Shown piece after piece: positions 1-8,667 of a stretch of DNA of 64,000 nt (position 1 is the stretch's first letter; the number at the start of each line of letters is the position of its first letter). The position numbers and the translations under genes were made by a program. A model generated the notes under the pieces. The model was not told the origin of the DNA, did no database searches, and saw nothing but the letters and a program-made list of their open reading frames with translations. Source of the stretch: Paulinella micropora (Eukaryota > Cercozoa > Imbricatea > Euglyphida > Paulinellidae); assembly GCA_019918135.1 (NCBI GenBank), contig WBZZ01003100.1, positions 221,001-285,000 on the forward strand, written 5' to 3'.

Positions 1-600
1 TCTTTGCTATCTATGGCTGTGCTGTGATTTGAAGTGCTCCTATTGCTATCTCTATCGTTTCTGTTCTTGGGGCCTCCCTCGCCATTCACCCCAACATGCT
101 TTCCGTCTTGGGCACACCGAATGGAACAAAATGCTTATTGATGCGCAGCGGTTTATCGTTCTTAGTGTCCCATCTGTATAGCGAAGACTTTGTGAGTCTT
201 CCCCTGACAAGTATGTCACTAGTCTCTATCTTAAGGGGCTTTTTGAGAATGAACATCTGTCCGTTCTGGTGGAGGATAGCACGGTGGTGATAATGATCCA
301 TGGGACCGGTGGGGGCGATGTTGATGGGCATCGAGGGGTCAAAATAAGCTGCTTTGGCTATAATGTGAGGTTTTGCGTGTCCATCTACCCTAGCCATTTG
401 CATCATGCCTGCCTTTTTGAGCTCTCTCTCTCTCCATTGCCTGTCTTAAACTTCACTGGTTTAACATGAGTCATATTTGTCATGACAGATTCATCGCGAC
501 AAATGTATTGAGATGCACCACTATCTTGGTAGGTGTGATTGGGTCTGGGCTTCTCTCTTTCGCTAAATAACACCATGGCTTTGTCTGATGGTGTCCAAAG
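1..600 (-). mobile_element. Ty1/copia retrotransposon fragment, protease region
   Basis: On the minus strand this encodes the retropepsin region of a copia polyprotein. The active-site sequence DSGASQYICR lies near 515-480 and is followed by a stretch (VDGHAKPHI, then PINIAPTGPMDHYHHRAILHQNGQ) that closely parallels the protease tail of the copia element at 22.8-23.2 kb (PVNIASTGRMDHIHHRSIVHKNGQ). The two are clearly one family. The reading frame shifts once near 405-430, so the fragment is not intact. It runs off the left edge of the window and stops near 590-600, where it joins an unrelated GC-rich gene. The junction looks like an insertion or recombination breakpoint. No LTR is visible at the junction, which suggests truncation rather than a clean full-length insertion. 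Confidence 0.8.
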
Positions 601-1016
601 TTCCGTGTCACGAGGCCCGTCCACTTCGCGTGCCGCTGCCAGTGACGCACGCCGCGGACGGAATAGCAATAGACGCTGTTTGCGCCATCGGTGTCGCGGA
701 ACAGGCTCCCGAACAGGCCGACCCTGTCCCCGGCGGTCCACATGAACGTCACGGGAAAATGGTGCGCTATCCACCACCCCGGCTGCCAAAAAGCCAGGGC
801 TTGGGAGCCCAGCATGGCATCGACTGCAGCGGACGCGTCCCACGGCGGGTTGCGCAATGCTTCCAGCGCTACTGCCGACTCGTAATTCCAACCGTAGTAA
901 CCTGTCCAGCCCGGCACCAGCATCCGCGTTGGCAAATGCTGTCGTAACAAATCACCCACCCGAGCAACCGTGCCGTCGGGGCGGAAGTGCGACACAGCCA
1001 GCCAAGCGCAAAGCAT
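590..1016 (-). pseudogene. Truncated ORF of the virus-like island, unknown function
   Basis: The minus-strand ORF starts at the ATG at 1016-1014 (MLCAWLAVSHFRPDG) and continues for about 140 residues before running into copia sequence near 590. It is GC-rich, with the same codon bias as its neighbours up to 17 kb. It is rich in Trp, Gly and Tyr (WTGYYGWNYES, WQPGWWIAHHFPVTFMW), which suggests a compact folded or membrane-associated domain. I recognise no family. It is divergent from the gene at 1440, sharing a roughly 420-bp intergenic region. Its C-terminus is lost to the copia fragment, so the protein cannot be complete. The upstream in-frame proline/arginine-rich stretch to 1292 lacks a convincing start and is probably noncoding. 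Confidence 0.5.
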
Positions 1017-1439
1017 GGTGATGTTTGTACGGGCTAGTACAAAAGCCTTTTTTTTTCTTTGCTGCTCTGAAGGGGGGCGGGGAAGGGGGGCTCCCCTGCA
1101 CGCGTTCTTTCCTGCAGCAAAGCAGCAAGTTTTTGGTCGCAATCTAGGACGGGGAGGGCGGGGGGGGGGGGGGGAGTTCGTCTTCCGCGGCGCAGCCGTC
1201 AATGCACCCTCTCTCTCCACCCCGCGTCCCCCCCCTCTTCCCGGTAAAAAAAAGCAATGGGGCAGGGAAAGGGGGCGTGGAGGGGACGGCAATGGCTTGG
1301 TAAAAAACAGGAAGGGGGAAAGAAGGAAAGGAAACAGAAATCACGCGCGGGAACAAACTCCTCTCTGTTTTTTTCTCCCCCTGCCAGCGCGCGGGACAGT
1401 TTCCCTTTCCCCCCCTCCCTCCAAAAAAAGGCACGGGTC
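1017..1439. promoter_or_regulatory. Divergent intergenic region with G/C homopolymer tracts
   Basis: This region lies between two divergently transcribed genes. It contains long G tracts (for example 1159-1174), C tracts and A tracts, with no convincing coding potential. It presumably carries both promoters. Similar homopolymer-rich spacers separate the other head-to-head pairs in the first 17 kb. No clear TATA box was identified. Confidence 0.4.
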
Positions 1440-3574
1440 ATGGATTTGCTGCACGAGGACTCACGGGAGGGCTTCCAGTACCGGAAAGATGTCGTGACCA
1501 GGCTTCTGCTTGCCAACTACGACAACGGCACGCGCCGCAACGACAGCGGCCGCTATACAGACCTGTTCGTCCTGGCCTGTCACAACCGGACGCTACCACC
1601 GGGGCAGCTCGCCGCGCTGGCACAGGAAATCCGCACTAGCACAGTAGCAGATTTCTGGCTCGCTTCTGTTGTGCGCATCCTGCACTGCCAGCCCGCGCTG
1701 AATGCCAGCGTGCTGATGGATGCCTTGTTGTCTCTTCCAGGCTTGTGGTTTACGACCGGTGACGCACGCTCAGTGTTCTGGAGCGAAAACCATATCTTAT
1801 TATGGAGTTCGGCGGCTTCGGTGCTGTGCAGGCTGGGTTGGGCGCCGCCCCGCTGTCCTGTGGGCTGGAAAACACGCACATTGGCCTACCTGCGCGAAAA
1901 GCAAGCGGTCGGGTTTTATGAATTTGCTTCCGGGATGTACCTGCCATGGTCGTTGGTCGGGCTGGTGAACTTGTACGACCTGGCGGACGACACCGAAATT
2001 CGTGGGCTCGCAGCCCAGTGCGCCCAGGAGCTGGTGCGACAGCTGCGCCAGTACAGCAGCGAGGCGGGCCTGTGGGCCGTGCCGCAGATGCGGTACCAGG
2101 GGCGGCACGACTTGCTGTCGTGGAACCTCGTGTTGCTCAGCGGGGCGCGGCGCGACGTGTTAGGCTACTTCGATGGGGTGTGGGACGGCAGCGCGCGCGA
2201 CTTCAGCTTGTACAAGAGCACGGCGTTCGTGCTGCTGGTCACGGAGTTAGATCTGTTCGGCGGCGTCGCGGGCGGCCCGCGCCTACCAGCGCTGTACGAG
2301 CGGTTTACGATTGGCCGGCCGGCGGCAGAGCAGCGACAAGCGCTGGCTGCATTTGCCGCTGGCGCGAACGGACTGGACGAGTGGGACCTGACGGCACTGG
2401 GCTGGAGCATGGGCGCGTACGTGGGGCCGGGGACCAGCGAGCACACCTTCCGGCTGCTGCGGCACTGGCGGCTGTGGGACAACCACCAGTTTGCTTGGGC
2501 CAAGTTCTGGCGGCATTGGTCTGCACACGTGATAACCAACGGTGCGGGCTGGCTGCTGCGGGAGGTGACGGGGTCATCGCTGCTGCACGCGAAAGCGGTG
2601 CTATGGCGCCACGGCAATCGTCCCTGGGTTCTTTCCAGCACTACCACCCCGGGTTCCGCGGCTGGCAGCAGCGGCCGCTGTCGGGAGCCGTCGGCGGCAC
2701 CGTGCTCTGGCTCGCCAGCGGCAGGCTACAAGGGCACGGGTCCGAACGCGTGCTGGTGACGCACCACGTGTCCGGCTCAGACCACCTGCCCTTTGTCAAC
2801 CAGAGCCAGCACGTGGCACTCGTGGCCTTCAGGCGCAGCGCTGATGTGGCCCTGGCCCGAGGTCTCAGTCGCACCGGGGTGCGGCTCGTGGTTGAGACCG
2901 CGCCGAAGGCGGCGGCCGGGGAGCTGCAGCGATCAAGCGTGCACGACGCAACAGGCCGCCGCTGGTTCTTGTTCCACGAGCCAGAGACAGCCGCGTACGC
3001 CGCCGTCTTTACGCCGTGTGGCAGCGAGCTCTGCGCCGGCTCTGGTCGCAAACATTTGCAGGTCTGGGCTCTGGCTATGGGACACCGACACCTCCACGGC
3101 AGCTTCGAGAATTTCTCCCAGGCCATAGCCCGCAGCCACATCCATTGGCACCACAGCGGCCGAACCTTGTGTGTTCAGGCCCAGGTGGACGGACAGTCGC
3201 CGGAGGTGCGCTGGCACGCCCACGACGGCCCGATTCTTAAAACCACCATTGTCTTTAGCGTTTATTTAGCCTTCATGCTCGCGGCCTGCGTGCTCTTGTG
3301 CTGGTGCAGCGGCGTCTTATACGAGCCCTCTAGCTTTTGCGTGCTGTGCGATCGGGGGCAGCTCTACAGCCCGATCGGCCCCCACCGGCGCGCTTGTGTG
3401 TGTTGCGAATGTCACCAACGCTGCCGCCGCCGTCCGCGGCATCGCACGGCGCGGCGCTTGCGGGCCTTAAAAATGTGCACGAAGATCGCTTGGGCACTAA
3501 TTTTCTTGATGCTCTTGCCTATGTTTTTCTGTTGGCTGATTTTCCTCGACCACGCAAACGACCCGGGGCTGTGA
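1440..3574 (+). pseudogene. Large membrane protein with C-terminal Cys-rich loop, frameshifted
   Basis: Reading from the ATG at 1440 (MDLLHEDSREGFQYRKDV), about 395 residues follow in one frame to roughly 2630, after which the protein plainly continues in another frame to a stop at 3574. The total is about 710 residues. The long N-terminal part is alpha-helix-like and includes FWSENHILLWSSAA. That W-S-E-N-H motif reminds me of uncharacterised helical-toroid proteins, but the impression is weak. Near the C-terminus are two hydrophobic segments (about 3240-3310 and 3475-3550). They flank a loop with many cysteines and arginines (CVLCDRG, CVCCECHQRC), which may bind metal. I infer a membrane-anchored protein, possibly part of a virion. 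The frame change lies in a stretch with G, C and T runs, so a sequencing indel is as likely as a real mutation. Confidence 0.6.
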
Positions 3575-3659
3575 CTTGCAAAAAAAAGCGCGCAAAGTGC
3601 TAAAAGTTTTTTATTAAAAGTTTGACAATGCCGCAAAACTGTGGCAGGAGTGTTGTTAC

Positions 3660-4780
3660 CGCAAAATCAGGCATTTTTGAATTTGGCGCGAAATTCACCG
3701 AATTATGAAACCAATGAATTTTTTTTGCAAAGGACATTTCGGCAATAAATGTTTAGCCAGAGAAAGTTTTTCGGGAACCGAGGGCGGGCGGGGAAAAAGT
3801 TAAAAGGTGCGAAAAAATTCCCCGCCCGCCGGCGTCTCCCGAAAATTTTTCTGTAGTTCAACATGTATTGCCGAAATGTCCTTCATTAAAAAAAATTTTA
3901 TTGCGTTGCCGCAATTTGCGGTCTATCTGGAGTGTCCACAATTTGCGGCGGATTTCACAGGTGCCGCGAAATTCACCGAATTATGAAACCAATGAAAAAA
4001 TTTTTTTTGCAAAGGACATTTCGGCACTGGAAATTTAGCCAGAGAAGATTTTTCGGGAGACGAGGTCGGGCGGGGAAAAAGTTAAAGGTGGAAAAAAATT
4101 CCCCGCCCGCCGGCGTCTCCCGAAAATTTTTCTGTAGTTCAACATGTATTGCCGAAATGTCCTTCATCAAAAAAAATTTTATTGCGTTGCCGCAATTTGC
4201 GGTCGATCTGAAGTGTCCACAAATTGCGGCGTTTTTCACAGGTGTCGCGAAATTCACCGCATTATAAAACCAATGAAAAAAATTTTTTTTGCAAAAGGAC
4301 ATTTCGGCAATTGAAGACATTCAGAGAAAATTTTTCGGGAGACGCCGGCGGGCGGGGAAAAAAAATTAAAGGTGCAAAAAAATTCCCCGCCCGCCCTCGT
4401 CTCCCGAAAATTTTTCTGTAGCTCAACATTTATTGCCGAAATGTCCTTCATCAAAAAAAATTTTATTGGTGTGCCGCATTTTGCGGTCGATCTGCAGTGT
4501 CCACAAATTGCGGCGGATTTCACAGGTGTCGCGAAATTCACCACAAAATCAAAACCAATGAAAAAAAATTTTTTTTTGCAAAGGACATTTCGGCAATTGG
4601 AGACATTCAGAGAAAAATTTTCGGGAGACGCCGGCGGGCGGGGAAAAAAAATTAAAGGTGCAAAAAAATTCCCCGCCCGTCCTCGTCTCCCGAAAATTTT
4701 CTGTAGCTAAACATTTATTGCCGAAATGTCCTTCGCGAAAAAATTTCTTTTTTTGTGTGCTGCAAATGTCGGAGAAAATC
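3660..4780. repeat. Tandem ~280-bp repeat with long internal hairpins, about four copies
   Basis: A unit beginning CGCGAAATTCACCG recurs near 3689, 3966, 4248 and 4532, with spacings of about 277, 282 and 284 bp. Within each unit, TTTTCGGGAGACG...GGGCGGGGAA is followed by its near reverse complement TTCCCCGCCC...CGTCTCCCGAAAA. A second pair, AAAGGACATTTCGGCAAT and ATTGCCGAAATGTCCTT, nests outside it, so each unit can fold into a long stem. Short ORFs here are by-products. Related pieces (GCGGTCTATCTG...GTGTCC) recur near 6122. The array lies downstream of the gene ending at 3574 and may act as a 3'-end or chromatin element, or be a MITE-like unit. Its function is unknown. Confidence 0.85.
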
Positions 4781-4974
4781 CCTTACCCGTAACTTCCGGG
4801 GGATCTTGTAAGAACAACGCCATTTTCACGCTGATTCCCCCAAATTTTTTTCTTTAATTTTTTTTAGCACTTTCAGGTGAATCTAAGCTTTTTGGCCGAG
4901 GGTGGTGGGGCGGGGGTGTTGGCAGGGGGGGGGGTGTGCCTTTTTTTTTACACACAGAGTGACGACCCGGGGGA

Positions 4975-5009
4975 GGGGGCCGTTCTGTGACGGCCACAGA
5001 ACGGCCCCC
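4975..5009. promoter_or_regulatory. Perfect GC-rich hairpin upstream of the 5110 gene
   Basis: Arms of 15 bp (GGGGGCCGTTCTGTG and its exact complement) enclose a 5-nt loop at 4990-4994. Imperfect outer arms (CGACCC and GGGTCG) extend it to about 4963-5023. It ends about 100 bp before the ATG at 5110. A TTAAATA box at about 5088 lies between the two. A regulatory or structural role is inferred. Confidence 0.6.
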
Positions 5010-5109
5010 CCCCCCTTGGGTCGCGCAGTAGTGCTCCCTTCGTTTTTTTTCTGTCTGCCAGTGCTCCATCATTTTCTTTGGGATCTGCTTAAATAGCCAG
5101 ACTTGTCTG

Positions 5110-5910
5110 ATGTTGCTCTTGACGACCGGCGTCCTGCTGCTACTGGTTCGTTTCTCACGGGGTGCTTGCAACTGCTACGGATGCACAAGTACTCAGACGG
5201 TGAGCACCTCCTACTGGCTCCCCGCACCCAGCGCGTGCTCTGATCCGAGCGAAGCCTTGGTCGTGAGCGAGCTGCGCGTGGCTTCCACTGACGATTCTAC
5301 TTTCGACGTGACCGGCTGGACGAATTCGAGCCAGTCGTACTATTACGTGTCTCTGCAGGACAGCGACGTGACGTGCTTCAACACCGTGGTGGACACGGAC
5401 GTCAGCATTACCGCCGACATGCGCCTGCAGGTGACGTGCAAGAACAAAGTGCTGAGCTGTCCCCTGACCTATGACGTCCAGTACGCCTGCCGCAAACTCA
5501 ACGCCTGCCCCTGCCCCGCGTGCAAACACAACACTTCCGTGGCCGCGGGCAGTGCTGACCAACTCGACCCCCAACTCAAGTGCACCAACGGCGTTTATTT
5601 GGAGAAACTGCAGGTCCGGTCGCTGAATGCCGGCACCGTTTCTCCGGACCTGTTCACTGTGCGAGTGCGCACCGACCCCGCGGCGACAACGTACTTGATA
5701 GGGCCATCCTCTCTCGTGCCCAGTTCGTGCTTTACTTATAGCCGAACCGACGAGTACATCGACAGCGAAAACATCTATGTGTTTCTCCAGTGCGAGAACA
5801 CGGAGCGTCCTTGCTTGTTGGAGTACGTGGGCGAGGCGCGCTGCCGCGAGCCCCGCCCGCACAAAGCAGCGCGGCCAGCCACGGGCCGGCAGCAGTGGCG
5901 ATGGTCTTGA
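5110..5910 (+). CDS. Secreted two-domain cysteine-rich protein
   Basis: The 266-residue protein begins with a clear signal peptide (MLLLTTGVLLLLVRFSRGAC). The mature part seems to contain two copies of one roughly 90-residue domain. Each starts with a hydrophobic strand (SELRVAST / EKLQVRSL) and ends with a cysteine pattern: C, about 23 residues, C, 6-7 residues, C, about 10 residues, C (copy 1 CFNTVV...LQVTCKNKVLSCPLTYDVQYAC; copy 2 CFTYSR...FLQCENTERPCLLEYVGEARC). Several N-x-S/T sites are present. The C-terminus is basic, with no membrane anchor. A beta-sandwich surface or envelope-type protein is inferred, but I recognise no family. The secreted protein at 8668-9324 has a similar C-terminal cysteine pattern, so the two may be paralogues. 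The frame is open throughout, unlike several neighbours. Confidence 0.75.
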   Translation: MLLLTTGVLLLLVRFSRGACNCYGCTSTQTVSTSYWLPAPSACSDPSEALVVSELRVASTDDSTFDVTGWTNSSQSYYYVSLQDSDVTCFNTVVDTDVSITADMRLQVTCKNKVLSCPLTYDVQYACRKLNACPCPACKHNTSVAAGSADQLDPQLKCTNGVYLEKLQVRSLNAGTVSPDLFTVRVRTDPAATTYLIGPSSLVPSSCFTYSRTDEYIDSENIYVFLQCENTERPCLLEYVGEARCREPRPHKAARPATGRQQWRWS

Positions 5911-6260
5911 CCGGCCTGGTCCTGCTAACGTAAAGAAAGGAACAAGAAGAAAAAAGAGGTTGAGCGACGTTGGGCCAGCCTGAAATCTGGCGCGGCCTTT
6001 TAGGAGTTGTTTTTGTTATTAAAAAGAAACGTCAGGTCTTTGCTGTTGTAAGTCGGCCGCCGGGATCTGCTTTCCCCCCCCCCCCCCGGAAAAAAAGGCA
6101 GTACCGGGATCAGGGATAATTGCGGTCTATCTGAAAGTGTCCGTAGTTATCGGCCCTGCGAAATCCGCAGGGCCGGGCAAATGTCAGAAAAAAAAGGCAA
6201 ATTTCACGCTTATCCCCACAAAAAAAAATAAATTATTTTAATTTTTTTTACTACTTGCAG
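5911..6260. other. Convergent intergenic region with perfect hairpin at 6152-6174
   Basis: This lies between the stop of the plus-strand secreted protein and the stop of the minus-strand cyclin. GGCCCTGCG at 6152-6160 pairs perfectly with CGCAGGGCC at 6166-6174 across a 5-nt loop. Upstream, TTGCGGTCTATCTG...GTGTCC matches part of the 280-bp repeat at 3.7-4.8 kb. AT-rich A and T runs follow. It could be a bidirectional 3'-end signal. Confidence 0.55.
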
Positions 6261-7310
6261 CTAAGCTTTTTTCGCGGAGCGTGGCGTGCCCCGGGGGCGC
6301 CCGCTTTCTCTTTCACGACGCCAGCGCGAGCCGTGGTAGCGTAAGCGATCTTTGGGTGGCCGCCCCTCCTGATCGGAGGCCCTCGCAAACCGGGCCCAGC
6401 TTTGGGTGTACTTTTTCAGAATTGAGGCTGCCCGGAGGGACCCGCCCCGTGACGACTGCAGCCGGGCCGCGATCGCTTCTGCGTCCGCCACCAGCGTGGT
6501 TTCATACAAGCGCCCGGCACTGAGGCGCGAGCCGACCGCGCCGGCCGCGGCGACCAGCGAGGCCAGCACCAGGCGGGAGGCCCGGTGAAGCCAGAAGCGG
6601 GGCGTCAGTACTAGCCCGAGCAACACGCGCAGGGCCAGCAGCTTGCCCTCTTCGGTGAGCTGTTGGCACTCGGGCGACGACGCCCGGTCGATCAGCATAC
6701 CTGCGGCGTTCGGCGTGTCCAGCATGTACCAGCACTCGTTAATCACTGCTCCTTCCATTTGCTTGATTTCTGCCACCGTGTAAAGGCCGTCGTCCATGAC
6801 AGACAGCACAATCCGCGTGCTGTTGAAGTTCTCCACCTCTTCGTATTTCAGAGCTACCCAAAAACAAACTACGGCTACGAGCTGGAAGTTTTCTGCGTTG
6901 AAGTGAAAGGTTGGTCTCTGGGTGAAGTAGCACAAGATCTCTGCGGCCCGGACTAAACTCTCGGGCCGAGTGCCAAAGTCAGCACTGACTTCCAGCAACC
7001 ACTCCATGACGGTTTCATAGTTCCGAAACCTGTACGGCACGTTTGTCAACCTCGTCTTCCACTCCTGCATGGATTGTTCGCGTTGCAGGGCCAACGCCCA
7101 TTCCGTGGGGATCTCGTACTCGTCCGGTGTCGTCGCCAGCTCCCGGCCCACGGGGAACAGGGCTTGCCGGCCCAGCGCGGCCCGTTCCTCGCACAGTCGT
7201 TGGAGCGGGGGGTCTTCTGCCCTGTGCTTTTTGGCGCGCGGCGCCCCGGGCGGGCAGGCGCAGGGCCCCTGATGAGAGTTGTGGTGCGAACAGGACACGC
7301 ACAGTGACAT
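6261..7310 (-). CDS. Cyclin
   Basis: The 349-residue protein has a cyclin box at about residues 100-200, including EWLLEVSADFGTRPESL and a hydrophobic helix followed by FQLVAVVCFWVALKYEE. The lysine of KYEE (about 155) and a glutamate in IKQMEGAVI (about 186) match the two residues that contact the CDK in typical cyclins, so CDK binding is plausible. A second, weaker helical repeat follows. The N-terminus carries a small Cys/His cluster (CVSCSHHNSHQGPCAC), and the C-terminus is basic and low-complexity. Cyclins activate CDKs to drive cell-cycle or transcriptional phosphorylation. In a viral island this would be a captured host gene used to steer the host cell cycle, which is an inference. The frame is uninterrupted. 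The start was chosen as the first Met of the open frame, 284 bp from the divergent glycosyltransferase gene. Confidence 0.85.
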   Translation of the reverse strand: MSLCVSCSHHNSHQGPCACPPGAPRAKKHRAEDPPLQRLCEERAALGRQALFPVGRELATTPDEYEIPTEWALALQREQSMQEWKTRLTNVPYRFRNYETVMEWLLEVSADFGTRPESLVRAAEILCYFTQRPTFHFNAENFQLVAVVCFWVALKYEEVENFNSTRIVLSVMDDGLYTVAEIKQMEGAVINECWYMLDTPNAAGMLIDRASSPECQQLTEEGKLLALRVLLGLVLTPRFWLHRASRLVLASLVAAAGAVGSRLSAGRLYETTLVADAEAIAARLQSSRGGSLRAASILKKYTQSWARFARASDQEGRPPKDRLRYHGSRWRRERESGRPRGTPRSAKKA

Positions 7311-7594
7311 CGCCGTGTCGGTGGCACGGACGGCTTCTGTTCAGTAGCTCCCTAGACATCGGCCGCGAAGTTCACGGGGGGTCCCACCCCCTCCCCCGGG
7401 AAAAGAGCGAGCGCCGGCGGGCGGGAGGATTGTGTGTGTGTGGGGGGCCAAACGACATTCGGCGGCCGCCAATGAAAAGGGGGGGGGCCGCCTTTTGTTG
7501 GATTTCTTTTTTGGTACTCCTCCGTCCCCCCTCCAGTGTTTTTTTTTGGCGTAGCGACCACAACAAGAAGAAGAGGCAGCGCCCTGCGCAGACA
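7311..7594. promoter_or_regulatory. Divergent promoter region, cyclin and glycosyltransferase
   Basis: This 284-bp spacer lies between two genes transcribed away from each other. It contains C and G tracts (7386-7400, 7479-7489) and a GT microrepeat at about 7429-7442. No coding potential was accepted and no clear TATA box was found. Confidence 0.4.
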
Positions 7595-8609
7595 ATGTCG
7601 GACGACGACGACGACGAGGTCTTTTTTTGCTTTGGCTTTTGTTGTTGTGGTTATCCCAACGACTGAGCCGTGTGGTTTTCAGGTGTGGCAACAGGCGGAG
7701 AACAAGTGCTTGCTACCATCCGCCCGCACGCCCCGCGACGCCGGCCGGCTGAGCCCCTTGGTAGTTTATGCCACGGCGGTCTTGGCAGCCATGGTGCTGC
7801 TGGCGGCCCTGCACACGTCGCTCACCAATTACCGGATCTCCAGGCTGTCGTCCAGCAACCAAGCGCTGGGCGTCCGCGCCAGGCTGCTGGCCAGCGACTT
7901 TCTACAGTCGGAGGTCGCGGTCGTCACGCTGCACGCCGGCTGGAGCGGCTACGACTGGGCCGACTGTTCCTTCAGCCGGCCGAAGCGAGACTACTGCCAC
8001 CGGCACGGCTACCTGCTGCTGGACGAGCGGCACTACGCGCCGGAGGACGCCCTGCCGCTCCACTGGTGGATGTACCCGCAGGCGGCGCGTTTCCGCAAGC
8101 TGCAGTACCTGGAGCAGCTGCTCCGCGCGCGTCTGCCAGCCCCGAAGTACTTCTTCTGGCTCGACGGCGACGCGTTGTTTGTGGACCAGAACCGCAGCTT
8201 ACAAGCACAGCTGCGGATTGTGCGGCAAACTCTCGCAGCCAACGCGACCGAAGACCCCGTGTTCGTGCTCGTGGAGTCGCGCAAGCGCTACGGCCTCAAT
8301 AACGGCGTGTGGCTCGTGCAGAACTCAGTGTTGGCGCACGCCGCTATTCTGGACATGTACAGCCAGCTCGTGGCTCTCGGCAGCCACGTCGCCGACCAGC
8401 TCAGCGTGGCGCGCTACTACCGGGAGCACGCGGACTTTGTGCGCGAGTCGACGTGGCTTGTGCCCGAAGAAAACGCGTCTTTGCTGCAGCGGTCGTGGGC
8501 GGCAGTGGACGAGCCCGACGTGTTTATCTTGCATTTGCCCGGCCAGACCATGGAACAGCGCCGCGAAAGGCTCGCGGCCTTTGGCCTGCTGTGCACGCAG
8601 CAGCAGTAA
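7595..8609 (+). CDS. Type II membrane glycosyltransferase, GT34-like, with one intron
   Basis: The best model splices a short first exon (MSDDDDDE, 7595-7618) to a main exon at 7683-8609, giving about 316 residues. A transmembrane anchor (VVYATAVLAAMVLLAALHTSL) lies near residues 35-55, followed by a luminal catalytic domain. FFWLDGDALFVDQN supplies the DxD-type metal and sugar-nucleotide site. GLNNGVWLVQNS and a late HLPG motif fit the galactosyl/mannosyltransferase (GMA12/MNN10, GT34) fold. The predicted role is adding hexose in the Golgi or ER, perhaps to viral glycoproteins such as the secreted proteins nearby. The continuous frame from 7536 without splicing would give an odd Arg/Thr-rich N-terminus, so the spliced start is preferred. 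The exact subfamily is uncertain. Confidence 0.75.
7619..7682 (+). other. Predicted 64-nt spliceosomal intron
   Basis: The donor is GAG/GTCTTT and the acceptor is TTTTCAG/GTGTGG. The intron is T-rich with an in-frame stop upstream of the acceptor in one frame. Removing it (phase 0) joins an acidic MSDDDDDE exon to the glycosyltransferase. The donor is not a strong consensus. The length matches the 62-nt intron in the terminase gene. Confidence 0.55.
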
Positions 8610-8667
8610 AAAAAATAATTTTTTTTTAAAAAAAATTTGTCTGAAGAAGCGGGGGACTTTTTAATCA

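Noticed and set aside
1144..1516. Proline/phenylalanine-rich minus-strand ORFs
   Set aside because: They derive from C/G/T homopolymer tracts in the divergent promoter region.
3932..4710. ORFs of about 100 residues within the 280-bp repeats
   Set aside because: They follow the repeat period on both strands and show no independent coding signal.
3660..4780. CRISPR array
   Set aside because: Repeat units are about 280 bp with no regular unique spacers, and the context is eukaryotic.
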